A program made the position numbers and the translations under genes. The notes beneath the pieces were generated by a model, which saw only the letters and a program-made list of their open reading frames with translations, was not told the origin of the DNA and searched no databases. Shown here in pieces: positions 24,994 through 35,727 of a stretch of DNA of 51,556 nucleotides. Position 1 is the stretch's first letter. Each line of letters begins with the position of its first letter. Source of the stretch: Sphingobacteriia bacterium (GTDB taxonomy: Bacteria > Bacteroidota > Bacteroidia > Bacteroidales > 4484-276); assembly GCA_009930115.1 (NCBI GenBank), contig RZYY01000005.1:1-51556 (forward strand), written 5' to 3'.

Positions 24994-25318
24994 GTTAGTT
25001 AGAGAGAGAGGTAATTTTTTCATTTCATTTTTTTGGCCCCGCCGCCCGGCGGGGTTTTTTTATTTTGCTGGCCACAGGCGGAATAACTTTTTCAATCGCA
25101 TGTGTACAAAAGAAAATTTACCAAGGGACTTTGATTAATTGAATCACAGCAAGATTAGCTTTTTCCTGGCCAAGGATTATTTTACTTAGGATCAGATTTG
25201 TTTTTTTTGAAAGAATGAATCTTGATCCGAAAGGGACTATCTGTGATTTTGGATTTTTATGTTCCGGCTGATAACGGGATGGTGGTAACTTCCTGTTTTT
25301 TGCAGATTGAGTATTGGA
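24994..25318. other. 325-bp intergenic region between cysteine-rich protein gene and cysH
   Basis: Holds the terminator at 25037-25061 and an imperfect hairpin: GGATCA+GATT (25189-25198) against AATC+TTGATCC (25218-25228) with a one-base bulge. No T-tract follows the hairpin on the minus strand, so it is not a clear cysH terminator. I see no further gene. Confidence 0.5.
25037..25061 (+). terminator. Rho-independent terminator of the cysteine-rich protein gene
   Basis: A perfect 7-bp GC stem, CCCCGCC with GGCGGGG, and a 4-nt loop (25037-25054), followed by seven Ts (25055-25061). It lies 43 bp after the stop codon and faces the plus strand only. Confidence 0.92.
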
Positions 25319-26035
25319 TTAATGCACGTTGTTGTTAAGATGCAATCCACATTCTTTATTTTCAGGTTTTTCCCACCACCACCGGCCGGCACGAACATCT
25401 TCACCCGGTTGAATGGCCCGGGTGCATGGCTGACATCCTATACTTGCAAATCCCTGGTCATGAAGAGGATTATAAGGAATGTTGTTCTGTTTGACATAGG
25501 TCCACACTTCTTCCTCGCTCCAGTTAAGCAGTGGATTGATTTTTATAAGTTGATTGCCTTCATCCCATTCTACTATTTTCATCTCCTGACGCGTAATTGA
25601 TTGAGAACGTCTCAGACCGCTGATCCAGACATCAAGTCCCTGAAGTGCACGTTTTAGAGGGACAATTTTTCGAATGTGGCAGCACAGACGACGGTTTTCA
25701 ATGCTTTCGTAAAAAAGGTTAATCCCTTTTTCTGCGATCATTTTTTCAACTTGTTCTCTGTCAGGAAAATATACCTCAATGTTAATTTTATACCTTGCAT
25801 TGGTTCTTTCGATTAAATCATAAGTCTCAGGGAAAAGTCTTCCTGTATCAAGGGTGAAAATTCTGGTTGAAGGATCTATCCTGACAATCATTTCCGTAAT
25901 AAGCTGGTCTTCAGCTCCCATACTCGAAGCAAATCCAATCCTGTTTTTGTAGTTTTTCAAAAAGTATTCAAGCACTTCATGGGTAGTTGAATTGATGAAC
26001 CGTTCATTCAAAGCATCGATAGGCTTTTTTTCCAT
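25319..26035 (-). CDS. cysH: Adenylylsulfate (APS)-type assimilatory reductase CysH
   Basis: Reduces adenylylsulfate to sulfite in assimilatory sulfate reduction. The iron-sulfur cysteines of the APS-reducing branch are all present: Cys118-Cys119 (RRLCCHIRK) and Cys201-x-x-Cys204 (GCQPCTR), which bind [4Fe-4S]. The catalytic Cys229 lies in the C-terminal KECGLH. The PP-loop region reads FASSMGAEDQ, and TLDTGRLFPETY follows. PAPS reductases of the E. coli type lack the cluster cysteines, so APS is the likely substrate. The frame is open to 26065, but only through a TTG inside the promoter; the ATG at 26035 gives 238 aa. No ATP sulfurylase or sulfite reductase gene is in the window. Confidence 0.92.
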   Translation of the reverse strand: MEKKPIDALNERFINSTTHEVLEYFLKNYKNRIGFASSMGAEDQLITEMIVRIDPSTRIFTLDTGRLFPETYDLIERTNARYKINIEVYFPDREQVEKMIAEKGINLFYESIENRRLCCHIRKIVPLKRALQGLDVWISGLRRSQSITRQEMKIVEWDEGNQLIKINPLLNWSEEEVWTYVKQNNIPYNPLHDQGFASIGCQPCTRAIQPGEDVRAGRWWWEKPENKECGLHLNNNVH

Positions 26036-26062
26036 ATTTTTATACGAATGAGTGTGTGCATG

Positions 26063-26070
26063 CAAAAGTA
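26063..26070 (-). promoter_or_regulatory. -7 promoter element of cysH
   Basis: TACTTTTG on the minus strand fits TAnnTTTG, 27 bp before the ATG at 26035. It overlaps the longer in-frame TTG start, which argues against that start. Confidence 0.6.
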
Positions 26071-26247
26071 CAGATAATTTTTAGTCGGGATATTTGCAAC
26101 TGCACAAAACAAAGGATTCTCTGAATGAGTTGCTGTTGATCAGGAGGAAGAAAAGGCAGAGAATAAACAAATTGATGAAATCTATTTTATTCAGTGATTT
26201 GGTTGTGCAGAAAATGCAGCTTTAGGGTTGAATAATCGGAAAACAGA

Positions 26248-27135
26248 TCACTTATTGAACGATTCGGCACCCCCAATAATTTCGATAATCTCGTTGGTAA
26301 TTGATGTTTGACGGGCTTTGTTGTAGGAAAGCCTGAGATTTCGCAAGAGTTCTTTGGCATTATCAGTAGCCTTGTGCATGGAAATCATACGTGCACCATG
26401 TTCTGATGCGGCTGAATCGGCAAGCACTTCGTAAAACTTCAGATTGAGCCATTTCGGGATTAGTGTTTCCAAAACCTCTTCTATAGATGGTTTGAAGATA
26501 TATTGGATTTCATTCTGTGGTTTCAGGTGGGATGATACGGATTGATGTTCCAGGGGCAAAAATTGACAGGTCGTTTGTAAATAAACTGCTGCATTTTTAA
26601 AACGATGATAAACGAGTTCAATGCGATCGTATTTTCCGGATCGGAAATCATGGATAATTTCATCTACGATGGTTTTAACAAGATTAAGGTTTAATTTTTC
26701 CACCAAGTCATCGTTACGCCGGTTTACTTTTATGTTCCTGATATCCAGATACTCAAAAAGTTTTTTCCCAACGGTAAAAATTTCAACATTTCCCTGTATG
26801 TATTGCTGATGGTAATTTTCAGCCAGATGCTGAATCACCATTTTCCCTATGTTTGTGTTGAAGGTACCGCATAATCCTCTGTTGGAAGCAATGGCAAGGA
26901 GAAGTATTTTTTCAGGTGGTCTTTGTTCGTTAAACAGTGTATTGATATGAGGTTCACTGGTTTGAAAAACATGGTGAATGAGTGTTTCCAATTTTTCTGC
27001 GTAAGGTCGCAAATCCTGAATGGCTGATTGGGCCTTTCGTAATTTTGAAGCAGAGACCATTTTCATGGCACTGGTTATCTGTTCGGTTGATTTTACCGAT
27101 TCAATCCTTGTTCTTACTTCCTTCAGACTTGGCAT
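26248..27135 (-). CDS. atpG: F1Fo ATP synthase gamma subunit
   Basis: The central rotor shaft of F1 that couples c-ring rotation to catalysis. The N-terminus reads SLKEVRTRIESVKSTEQITSA, the typical gamma start, and the C-terminal helix has YNKARQTSITNEIIEIIGGA, the conserved end. At 295 aa it is normal in length. Last gene of the eight-gene atp operon, 9 bp after atpA. I see no strong terminator after it. Confidence 0.96.
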   Translation of the reverse strand: MPSLKEVRTRIESVKSTEQITSAMKMVSASKLRKAQSAIQDLRPYAEKLETLIHHVFQTSEPHINTLFNEQRPPEKILLLAIASNRGLCGTFNTNIGKMVIQHLAENYHQQYIQGNVEIFTVGKKLFEYLDIRNIKVNRRNDDLVEKLNLNLVKTIVDEIIHDFRSGKYDRIELVYHRFKNAAVYLQTTCQFLPLEHQSVSSHLKPQNEIQYIFKPSIEEVLETLIPKWLNLKFYEVLADSAASEHGARMISMHKATDNAKELLRNLRLSYNKARQTSITNEIIEIIGGAESFNK

Positions 27136-27144
27136 GGGCGGGGA

Positions 27145-28743
27145 TTAATGTAAATTGTTTTGAACAAGAAGTTTTCCTATTGTTTCGTTAGCAACCGCTT
27201 TCATGGTGTCTTCGTCTTCCGGAAGTAATTTCCCCTCACGTAAATTTTTCAGAAGGTTCTGATGATGTGTTTGCAGCACATTCATATATTGATTTTGGAA
27301 TGCATTAACACCGTTTACCGGCAGGTTTTTGAGCAGACCTTTTGTTCCACAGTATATTATGGCTATCTGTTGTTCGACAGGCATCGGTTTGTATTGGCAT
27401 TGTTTGAGAATTTCAACATTGCGTCTGCCTTTTTCGAGTATTGACAGGGTGGATGAATCAAGGTCGGAGCTGAATTTTGCAAATGCTTCCAGTTCGCGAA
27501 ATTGTGCCTGGTCAATTTTTAAGGTACCAGCCACTTTTTTCATTGATTTTATCTGAGCATTACCTCCGACTCGCGAAACTGAAATGCCCACATTTATTGC
27601 TGGTTTTATACCTGCGTTGAAAAGACTGGATTCGAGAAATATCTGGCCATCGGTGATCGAAATTACATTTGTGGGGATGTATGCGGAAACATCACCGGCC
27701 TGTGTTTCGATAATCGGCAGAGCAGTAAGTGAACCACCGCCTTTAACGATGGGTTTGAGACTTTCAGGAAGATCATTCATTTGACGGGCAATCTCATCCG
27801 ATTCAATGATTTTTGCAGCACGTTCGAGAAGTCGGGAATGGAGATAAAAAACATCTCCCGGATATGCTTCTCTTCCCGGCGGACGACGCAAAAGCAGGGA
27901 AACTTCGCGGTAGGAAACAGCCTGTTTTGAAAGATCATCGAAGACAACAAGAGCAGGATGTCCGGTATCTCTGAAAAATTCGCCTATAGCAGCACCGGCA
28001 AATGGGGCATAAAATTGCATGGCGGCGGGATCGGATGCTGTGGCTACCACAACAATAGTATAAGGCATTGCACCATTTTCTTCCAGTGTTTTTACAATAT
28101 TGGCAACTGTAGATCCTTTCTGACCGGTGGCTACATAGATGCAATAAACAGGTTTCCCTTTTTCGTAGTATTCACGCTGGTTGATGATGGTATCCACTGC
28201 GATTGCAGTTTTGCCGGTTTGCCTGTCGCCGATGATGAGCTCACGCTGACCGCGTCCGATAGGAATCATTGCGTCAATGGCTTTAATACCTGTCTGGAGG
28301 GGTTCGTTTACAGGCTGACGGAAAATAACCCCCGGCGCTTTACGCTCAAGTGGCATTTCCCAGGTTTCACCTTTAATTTCTCCTTTGCCGTCAATAGGTT
28401 TACCAAGTGTATTAACCACTCTCCCCAGCATGCCGTTTCCAACCTGAATAGAAGCAATGTGCCGGGTACGTTTCAGCAGGTCTCCTTCTTTGATGTTGTG
28501 TGCTTCACCAAGCAGTACAATACCTACATTATCCTGCTCCAGATTAAGCACTATGCCCATCAGATCCCCTTTGTCAAATTTAACCAGTTCCCCTGATTCC
28601 ACATTGGTAAGTCCGAAAATTCGTGCAATTCCATCACCGATCTGAAGCACTGTGCCAATTTCTTCAAGTTCCGACTCTGTTTTAAATCCTGCTAATTCCT
28701 GTCGAAGTATCTCGGTTACTTCTGCCGGTTTTATCTGTGCCAT
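27145..28743 (-). CDS. atpA: F1Fo ATP synthase alpha subunit
   Basis: The non-catalytic nucleotide-binding subunit of F1. Walker A is GDRQTGKT (172-179), preceded by the conserved [15 protein letters not shown]. Further landmarks are SKQAVSYRE and [14 protein letters not shown]. The frame is open to 28887, across the end of atpH. I chose the ATG at 28743 because it gives the family N-terminus [17 protein letters not shown] and a normal 532 aa, leaving a 31-bp gap after atpH. Confidence 0.97.
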   Translation of the reverse strand: MAQIKPAEVTEILRQELAGFKTESELEEIGTVLQIGDGIARIFGLTNVESGELVKFDKGDLMGIVLNLEQDNVGIVLLGEAHNIKEGDLLKRTRHIASIQVGNGMLGRVVNTLGKPIDGKGEIKGETWEMPLERKAPGVIFRQPVNEPLQTGIKAIDAMIPIGRGQRELIIGDRQTGKTAIAVDTIINQREYYEKGKPVYCIYVATGQKGSTVANIVKTLEENGAMPYTIVVVATASDPAAMQFYAPFAGAAIGEFFRDTGHPALVVFDDLSKQAVSYREVSLLLRRPPGREAYPGDVFYLHSRLLERAAKIIESDEIARQMNDLPESLKPIVKGGGSLTALPIIETQAGDVSAYIPTNVISITDGQIFLESSLFNAGIKPAINVGISVSRVGGNAQIKSMKKVAGTLKIDQAQFRELEAFAKFSSDLDSSTLSILEKGRRNVEILKQCQYKPMPVEQQIAIIYCGTKGLLKNLPVNGVNAFQNQYMNVLQTHHQNLLKNLREGKLLPEDEDTMKAVANETIGKLLVQNNLH

Positions 28744-28774
28744 ATGTTTGTTTGAATTTGCTTTTTCATAATTG

Positions 28775-29332
28775 TTAATATTCCCTGATATAGGGATTTT
28801 TTTTGAAATCTTTTCGTAAAAGATCAATTTGCCTGCGAAGGCTTGCATCGAAATAATGATGATTGAAATTGAGAATAAATCCGCCAATAATCTCAGGTTG
28901 CACCTTTTCCGCCAGATTTATGGTTTTGTGCGTTGCGGTGGAAAGCTTTTTCAAAATTTCGTTTTTTGTTTCACTGTTCAATGGTACAGCAGTTACCAGA
29001 TTTACTGTAACTATGTTTTTGAATTCCTGATATTGTTCAACAAAGCTTTCGGCAATGCTTTGAATCAGGAAAGCACGTTCTTTTCTAAGCACTAGTTCAA
29101 GAAAGCGAAGGGATGTTTTGCTGATCTGATTTTCAAAAACAGCGCTGATAATCCTCAGTTTTTTATTTAGCGGGATTATCGGACTTTTGAGTAAGGTGCT
29201 GAGGTTTTTATTGTTTTTGACTATTTCGGCAACCAACAGCATATCCTGGTATGCCTGCTCAAGCTGGTTTTGTTCTTTAGCGAGGCTGAAAAATGCTGCT
29301 GCATAGCGTTTTGAAATAATCGTGATGTCCAT
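28775..29332 (-). CDS. atpH: F1Fo ATP synthase delta subunit
   Basis: The OSCP-like stator subunit joining F1 to the b subunits. The N-terminal helical domain begins [17 protein letters not shown]. The C-terminal part ends with the conserved signature [27 protein letters not shown], here split at about residues 144-170. At 185 aa it is normal in length. It lies between atpF (18-bp gap) and atpA (31-bp gap). Confidence 0.93.
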   Translation of the reverse strand: MDITIISKRYAAAFFSLAKEQNQLEQAYQDMLLVAEIVKNNKNLSTLLKSPIIPLNKKLRIISAVFENQISKTSLRFLELVLRKERAFLIQSIAESFVEQYQEFKNIVTVNLVTAVPLNSETKNEILKKLSTATHKTINLAEKVQPEIIGGFILNFNHHYFDASLRRQIDLLRKDFKKNPYIREY

Positions 29333-29350
29333 ATTCTGACGGGAATTATC

Positions 29351-29845
29351 TTAGTTTAGTTTAACATCCCGGATCAACTGTTCCACATACTCTTTGTGGG
29401 CATCCTTGTTGCTAAGCTCCCTGTTAAGCAGTTTTTCCGCTATATCAAGTGACAACTGGCCAATTTGGTTTTTCAGATCAACCATAGCTGCTTTCTTTTC
29501 AAACTCAAGCTTTTCTCTGGTTTTTTCGACAATGAGATCAGCTTCCTGGGTTGCTTTCTCTCTGGCTTCGGCGATCAGTTTTTCCTTAAACTGCATGGTG
29601 TCTTTTAAAATCCGGTCTCTTTCCATTTTGGCTTCATTGATGAGTTGTTCATTTGTCAGGTGCAGATTTTTTAGCTGCTCACGAGCGGTTTCGGCCTGCT
29701 GCAAAGCTTCATCTATCGAATCCTCACGTTCCTGAATGGATTTCATGATTGGTTTCCAGGCATATTTTCCCAATACCCATAAAACCACACCAAATGCAAG
29801 TGCCATCCAAAAAACCAATCCTAATCCGGGGCTGACCAGTTCCAT
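29351..29845 (-). CDS. atpF: F1Fo ATP synthase b subunit
   Basis: The peripheral stalk subunit: one N-terminal membrane helix (about 8-28, GLVFWMALAFGVVLWVLGKY) followed by a long charged coiled coil to residue 164. Normal length. It is separated from atpE by 156 bp, much the largest gap in this operon; that gap holds a hairpin (see 29979-30008). Confidence 0.95.
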   Translation of the reverse strand: MELVSPGLGLVFWMALAFGVVLWVLGKYAWKPIMKSIQEREDSIDEALQQAETAREQLKNLHLTNEQLINEAKMERDRILKDTMQFKEKLIAEAREKATQEADLIVEKTREKLEFEKKAAMVDLKNQIGQLSLDIAEKLLNRELSNKDAHKEYVEQLIRDVKLN

Positions 29846-29978
29846 AGTTTTATTCTTTTTTAATGATTGTTAGTGTGAATGCCAGATTAAATTTCCAAGT
29901 CTGAACGAAATTGCATAAAACGTTGAAAATTCATCAGTTACATTTGTTAAAACTGAAGTAATCATTTTTATCCAATAC

Positions 29979-30008
29979 CCTGTAACTGATTTTGAAACAG
30001 ATTACAGG
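29979..30008 (-). promoter_or_regulatory. Intercistronic hairpin at the end of atpE
   Basis: CCTGTAA+CTG (29979-29988) pairs with CAG+TTACAGG (29998-30008) with one bulged A and a 9-nt loop, giving a 10-bp stem. In the minus-strand mRNA it covers the stop codon of atpE and the first bases after it. No U-tract follows, so it is not a normal terminator. It could stabilise the atpE message, attenuate downstream transcription or mark a processing site. Confidence 0.55.
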
Positions 30009-30262
30009 AAAACAACCAGTAAACAAACCACAATGGCGAAGAATGCAAGACCTTCGATGAGAGCAGCCGATACGATCATATTTGACCGGATATCGCCTGC
30101 CACTTCTGGTTGACGTGCAATGGACTCAATGGCGGATATACCAATTTTGCCAATACTAAAACCAGCACCGGCTGCAGCAATTGCAGCAGAGAGACCTGCG
30201 CCGGCTTTTGCAAAAATTGTAAGATCAGCAGCCGCCTGTAATAAAATTGCGAAAAGTTCCAT
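30002..30262 (-). CDS. atpE: F1Fo ATP synthase c subunit
   Basis: The rotor-ring proteolipid, 86 aa with two membrane helices joined by the polar loop ESIARQPEVAGD. The ion-carrying carboxylate is Glu70 in SAALIEGLAFF. Sodium-type rings have a Gln in helix 1 and Ser after the helix-2 Glu; here those places are Ile and Gly. Proton coupling is therefore more likely (comparison by eye with the Ilyobacter pattern). Many copies per complex are needed, which may explain the hairpin at its 3' end. Confidence 0.95.
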   Translation of the reverse strand: MELFAILLQAAADLTIFAKAGAGLSAAIAAAGAGFSIGKIGISAIESIARQPEVAGDIRSNMIVSAALIEGLAFFAIVVCLLVVFL

Positions 30263-30312
30263 GATTTAAATGATTAAATTATTAGTGATTTAGATTGTTA
30301 AACATATTTTTC

Positions 30313-31464
30313 TTAATGTGTTTCTTCTGTGGCCATCCCAAAATACAGAGCTGAAAGCAGTGTAAATACATATGCCTGTATAAAAGCTACCAACAATTCA
30401 ATAAAACTTACAAAAATGGCAAAGACTATTGAAACGGGAGAAATGATGTAACCAAATACTGCTTCTATATTTCCAAAAATAAAGATCAGACTGATGAAGG
30501 CAAGCATGATTATGTGGCCTGCAGTGATATTGGCAAACAGACGAATCATCAGCACGATGGGTTTGATAATTAAACCAACCAGTTCAATGATTGGCATCAG
30601 TGGGATGGGTAATTTCAGCATCCATGGTACGCCCGGTGTGTTGAAAATGTGCAGCCAGTATTGCCTGTTAGCTCCTAAAATGATGGTGACAAACGTAAAC
30701 ATGGCCAATACAAGCGTTACAGAAATATTACCGGTTACATTGGCTCCTCCGGGGAAAAAAGGTATTAATCCCAGCAGATTGTTCAGAAATATGAAAAAGA
30801 AAATAGTAAGAAGAAAAGGCATGAAACGCGCATATTTTTGCCCAATGGATGGTTTTGCTATGTCGTCCCGGATAAAAAGTATTATTGGTTCCAGTAGGGA
30901 TTGTAATCCTTTAGGAGCTTTGTTTTTTCTTTTTTCATAGGCTTTGGCAATACGCAGAAACAACCAGATGAGCAATCCGGCGCTGATGAGTATTGAAAGC
31001 ACATTTTTGGTTATGGAAAAGTCAAGTGGTTTTGGCTGGTCTGATACCTGCTTGATGATGTGCCTGGTTCTGAAATTATCTTCATCAGCTTTTACAATTA
31101 TGCTTGAGTGTCCGCCGCTTTGTATTCCGAAACCTTTGTAAAGACTTTTCCCGTGATGGAATTTTCCTGACAGGAAAAAATGGAGTTTACCCTCATGCCA
31201 GAGTATTACAGGCAAAGGTATGGTAAGATGGAAATGTCCGACGTCAAGAATGTGCCATTCGTGAGCATCGGCAATATGATTAAAAATCATATCAGCAGCG
31301 TTGAACGCTGTTGTGGTGTCGGGCTGCTGTCCTTCATTGTCTGACCCCGGATTTTCAACTCCACAAACTGATGTGGTTATCAGAAAAGCCAGCAAAAGCA
31401 ACAGTTGTGGCAGCATGCAACTTTTTGCCTTAAGTCTTTGCCGGTTTGTATGTTTCCAGGTCAT
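30313..31464 (-). CDS. atpB: F1Fo ATP synthase a subunit with long His-rich N-terminal extension
   Basis: The stator half-channel subunit of Fo. It is 383 aa, much longer than the roughly 270 aa of E. coli. After a signal-like hydrophobic segment (about 18-34) comes an extra periplasmic domain of about 110 residues, rich in histidine (for example AHEWHILDVGHFHL at 67-80, and HH at 103-104). The channel part begins at about residue 150 with five or six helices. The essential arginine is Arg308 in MIRLFANITAGH. Such an extension is usual in Bacteroidota AtpB, from family knowledge; its function is unknown to me. It lies between atpC (22-bp gap) and atpE (50-bp gap). Confidence 0.95.
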   Translation of the reverse strand: MTWKHTNRQRLKAKSCMLPQLLLLLAFLITTSVCGVENPGSDNEGQQPDTTTAFNAADMIFNHIADAHEWHILDVGHFHLTIPLPVILWHEGKLHFFLSGKFHHGKSLYKGFGIQSGGHSSIIVKADEDNFRTRHIIKQVSDQPKPLDFSITKNVLSILISAGLLIWLFLRIAKAYEKRKNKAPKGLQSLLEPIILFIRDDIAKPSIGQKYARFMPFLLTIFFFIFLNNLLGLIPFFPGGANVTGNISVTLVLAMFTFVTIILGANRQYWLHIFNTPGVPWMLKLPIPLMPIIELVGLIIKPIVLMIRLFANITAGHIIMLAFISLIFIFGNIEAVFGYIISPVSIVFAIFVSFIELLVAFIQAYVFTLLSALYFGMATEETH

Positions 31465-31486
31465 CAGTTGTTTTACAATTTAAGAT

Positions 31487-31729
31487 TTAGTCTGCCAGAA
31501 CGATAATTTCGTTGTTGAGCACTTCCATGATTCCACCGTTGATTTCGATAAATTCTTCTTTATCATCGGTTTTTTTTACTTTGATTTTCCCTTTTTTTAG
31601 AACATAAATCATGGGTGCATGGTTGGACAATATGCCGAACAATCCGTCAATACCGGGTAGTTGAGCCCTTTTGACCGTGTTGCTGTAAATCAATTTGGTT
31701 TTGGTTAATACGCGGATTTTCAGACTCAT
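31487..31729 (-). CDS. atpC: F1Fo ATP synthase epsilon subunit (short form)
   Basis: The beta-sandwich part of the epsilon subunit of the central stalk. At 80 aa it holds only the N-terminal domain (PGIDGLFGILSNHAPMIYVL is the family signature). The C-terminal helical hairpin that inhibits ATP hydrolysis in E. coli epsilon is absent. Short epsilon subunits are common in Bacteroidota. It lies 17 bp after atpD. Confidence 0.93.
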   Translation of the reverse strand: MSLKIRVLTKTKLIYSNTVKRAQLPGIDGLFGILSNHAPMIYVLKKGKIKVKKTDDKEEFIEINGGIMEVLNNEIIVLAD

Positions 31730-31746
31730 GATTATTTCATTGATGA

Positions 31747-33258
<1,512 letters not shown>

Positions 33259-33298
33259 TTATAGTAACTTAGATAAATTGGATAAAGTTAACAGCCAG

Positions 33299-33306
33299 CA
33301 AAGATA
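33299..33306 (-). promoter_or_regulatory. -7 promoter element of the atp operon
   Basis: TATCTTTG on the minus strand fits TAnnTTTG, 40 bp before the atpD start. It is the only such element seen ahead of the eight genes. Confidence 0.6.
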
Positions 33307-33372
33307 ACTGCTAACTTTGAAGTTTAATTTATTTATTAAGAAATTTTTACAAAGGGGATTGTCCGACCGATT

Positions 33373-35244
33373 TTACTGGAGGCTGTTTGTCCTCTTTTCT
33401 TTTATTGGCTCTTCTGCATATTTATAAAGGGCTAAGTTGAGATAGTTTATTCTAAAATCAGTTTTTCGCATATTCCAGATATAGATCAGATATCGGGCTG
33501 AGTTTTCGGGGATGCGGTTGATTAGAAGTCCGGTTCTCAATGTGTCTGTTCCTGACTGCCAGTTATGGTTGTACCAGTTTAGCGGAATCCGTTCATATCG
33601 TAATTCATTTCCTGAATTATCCCTGATTGTAAAGACAATCCAACTTTCAAACAGAGGTGCCGGAGATTGGATTACCATATCGAATGATGCAAAAATACTC
33701 TGGTTTTTGCAGGTGTCGATACTGCCTTCTGAAATTGCCTTGTATTCGTCGCTGATTAAATCTTGACTGGTTATAAAATTTTGGGTTTTTATGAGCTGGC
33801 GCAAAGGTTTTTCTTTTCTTTTTAACAGATATAGCCCCGAAGCAGCATCCGAGTCAACAGAATCATAGGTAAGTAACCATGAAGGATTCTCAGAGGGATA
33901 GACAATCTGAAAATCAGCCTGATCGTCGGGATATGAACTGCAATGAATCATCAATGCCTGTGCTTTTTCTCGATAATTCAGGTAAGCCCAGCGCAATTCA
34001 CGCCCTTTATAGCCCTGAATAACAGGTTGATAATTTTCTTTTTCTCCTTCATTTTTGATTGTGTGAAAAAATCTGTCAGGAATAGCTTCATTTTCAACTG
34101 AAATCTTTGAAAAATTCATCGATGTCAGAAACTGAACCGGGAAAAACAGCAAGGGTAATAAAACAATGATGATGAAAGGTCTGGAATTTTTTGGCAAAGT
34201 ATCGGCGATAAAAAACAGGCTACCGGCAAAGAACAGGATAAACTGCATGCTTGTCCGGTCACCCGGATACAGTACCCCAAAAAGGTGGTGTTCAATAATG
34301 AAACCAATAATGTTTCCAATAAGTAAATAAAACATTATCCACCGGGGATTGAGTAGAAACCGTAGTGAGTTTTTCTGAATAATTGCTTTGTACAGTAAAA
34401 GACCAAAACCGGACAATATTCCTGTGAAGGTAATTAAAATATAGGTGCTGAGCCATTTAGAATGATCTTTGATGAGCATTTGGGTCAATTCTTTAACGGA
34501 GGTAGCCCAAAAACCTTCACTCCCGCCGAAGTCCAATCTACCGGCTGCATTCAGATCGAGCAGATAAATCACTGCTGCTGCAAGTGGAACAGCACCAAAA
34601 AATAAAATGAGCCAGATAACGGCTCTTGATTTTCTTTTTAAGGAAATGCGATTTATCAACAACAAACCCAAAATAACAATCATTGAGTTGATGTTGATTA
34701 AAATGGCGCTTACTGACAATATGATGAGCAACAATGCAAAAAGGTCAGTTTTAAGTTTTTGCCCGTTAAAAGACTTAATGGTAAACCAAATGCTCCCGGA
34801 AAGCAGGGTCATGGCCATGCCATAACCGCGTGACAGAGCAAAAAATTCGAGGAAGGTGTGAATGAATAATGCTGTTATTAAAAAACCCCACCGAAAATAT
34901 GAGGATTGAAAGTAGCCGGAAATTTTCCAAAGAAAAAAGCAGAAAAATGGAAAGAAAAACAGGGTCGGAAGCCGTAAAGCCAGGGGTGATGAACCAAATA
35001 GTCGGAAGCTTATGAAGGTAAGCAGCGAGTTGAGCAAATGATTATTGGTGGTCCATTCGGAATGATAGGGCAAAAACCTGCCGGTTTGTACAAAGGTGAA
35101 AAATGTAGCTATTTCGTCGTGCATAGGTTGTACCAAAATAGCTCTGACAATCAGGTAAAGCCAGAGCAATCCCGCAATGAGGATAAAAATCCGGAATTCC
35201 TTTTGCATGGAATAACTTGATTTTGAGTCGGATAAAATTTTCAT
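33373..35244 (-). CDS. Putative GT-C-type integral membrane glycosyltransferase
   Basis: A 623-aa inner membrane protein with about ten hydrophobic helices in the first 400 residues and a soluble C-terminal domain of about 210 residues. After the first helix comes HDE, then NNHLLNSLLTFISFRLFGSSPLALRLP. An acidic DE in this loop and the following helix pair are the hallmarks of polyprenyl-phosphate-sugar-dependent GT-C transferases such as ArnT and the PMT family. The sugar and acceptor are unknown. A Met13 start is also possible. It stands alone between the atp operon and a tRNA gene, with no glycan cluster nearby. Confidence 0.55.
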   Translation of the reverse strand: MKILSDSKSSYSMQKEFRIFILIAGLLWLYLIVRAILVQPMHDEIATFFTFVQTGRFLPYHSEWTTNNHLLNSLLTFISFRLFGSSPLALRLPTLFFFPFFCFFLWKISGYFQSSYFRWGFLITALFIHTFLEFFALSRGYGMAMTLLSGSIWFTIKSFNGQKLKTDLFALLLIILSVSAILININSMIVILGLLLINRISLKRKSRAVIWLILFFGAVPLAAAVIYLLDLNAAGRLDFGGSEGFWATSVKELTQMLIKDHSKWLSTYILITFTGILSGFGLLLYKAIIQKNSLRFLLNPRWIMFYLLIGNIIGFIIEHHLFGVLYPGDRTSMQFILFFAGSLFFIADTLPKNSRPFIIIVLLPLLFFPVQFLTSMNFSKISVENEAIPDRFFHTIKNEGEKENYQPVIQGYKGRELRWAYLNYREKAQALMIHCSSYPDDQADFQIVYPSENPSWLLTYDSVDSDAASGLYLLKRKEKPLRQLIKTQNFITSQDLISDEYKAISEGSIDTCKNQSIFASFDMVIQSPAPLFESWIVFTIRDNSGNELRYERIPLNWYNHNWQSGTDTLRTGLLINRIPENSARYLIYIWNMRKTDFRINYLNLALYKYAEEPIKEKRTNSLQ

Positions 35245-35345
35245 CAGACTAACATTTCTGAAACAGTGTAGGATAATCGAAGTTGTAAAATTAAGGGAAA
35301 AAATAAAGGCTGCATCACAAACAATGCAGCCTCAGAATTCTTCAG

Positions 35346-35419
35346 TCGGAGTGGCGAGACTCGAACTCGCGACCTCTAGACCCCCAGTCTAGCACGCTAA
35401 CCAACTGCGCCACACCCCG
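35346..35419 (-). tRNA. tRNA-Pro (anticodon GGG)
   Basis: Folds into a complete cloverleaf of 74 nt. The acceptor stem is CGGGGTG with CACTCCG (one G-U pair) and the discriminator is A. The anticodon stem is CTAGA/TCTAG, with loop CTGGGGG and anticodon GGG at 35383-35385; the T-arm holds GTTCGAGTC. It reads CCC (and CCU by wobble). CCA is not encoded. It has its own -7 promoter element. Confidence 0.95.
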
Positions 35420-35727
35420 ATTTCATCTCATGTGAAATGACGATGCAAAAATACTTTTTTCTTAGATACTTTGCAGGGAAAATTTTCCGTAAAATTTTTC
35501 TCTGCTGTTAACTGCAATTCGCTCAACATTTACATTCATTATTTGTTAGTTAATTTGCATTTAATCAGGTTTAAAATAATTTTAAAACGGGTTTTTACTA
35601 TCGTTTTCAATCAATGATCATGATTCAGGTTATGTAATTAATTTTACACTTTCGAAAAAGTAGAATAATAACTGTTTTTTACTGGAGTTAAAACAATTTT
35701 CTTTGCTAAATTTTTAAAAAGTGATAC
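35420..35727. other. 308-bp intergenic region before the RND efflux operon
   Basis: Very AT-rich. It holds the tRNA promoter, a small inverted repeat ATTTCA/TGAAAT near 35421-35438, and presumably the efflux promoter. No exact TAnnTTTG is found on the plus strand, and no TetR-like palindrome stands out. No gene seen. Confidence 0.5.
35446..35453 (-). promoter_or_regulatory. -7 promoter element of the tRNA-Pro gene
   Basis: TATTTTTG on the minus strand fits TAnnTTTG, 26 bp upstream of the tRNA 5' end. Confidence 0.5.

Noticed and set aside
24893-25138. An 81-codon frame over the end of the cysteine-rich gene
   Set aside because: It runs out of frame through that gene and across the terminator hairpin; a shadow frame.
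26100-26210. CTGCACAA / TTGTGCAG inverted repeat between atpG and cysH
   Set aside because: Eight bases at 95 bp distance with no extension; likely chance and not a terminator.
28744-28887. A 48-codon N-terminal extension of atpA in the open frame
   Set aside because: It overlaps the end of atpH and has no similarity to AtpA; the ATG at 28743 gives the canonical start and length.
30002-30262. Sodium-coupled ATP synthase
   Set aside because: The c subunit has Ile and Gly where sodium-type rings have Gln and Ser; only the common Glu is kept.
35346-35419. The tRNA gene as an integration site
   Set aside because: No repeated 3' tRNA fragment or integrase is seen in the flanking sequence.
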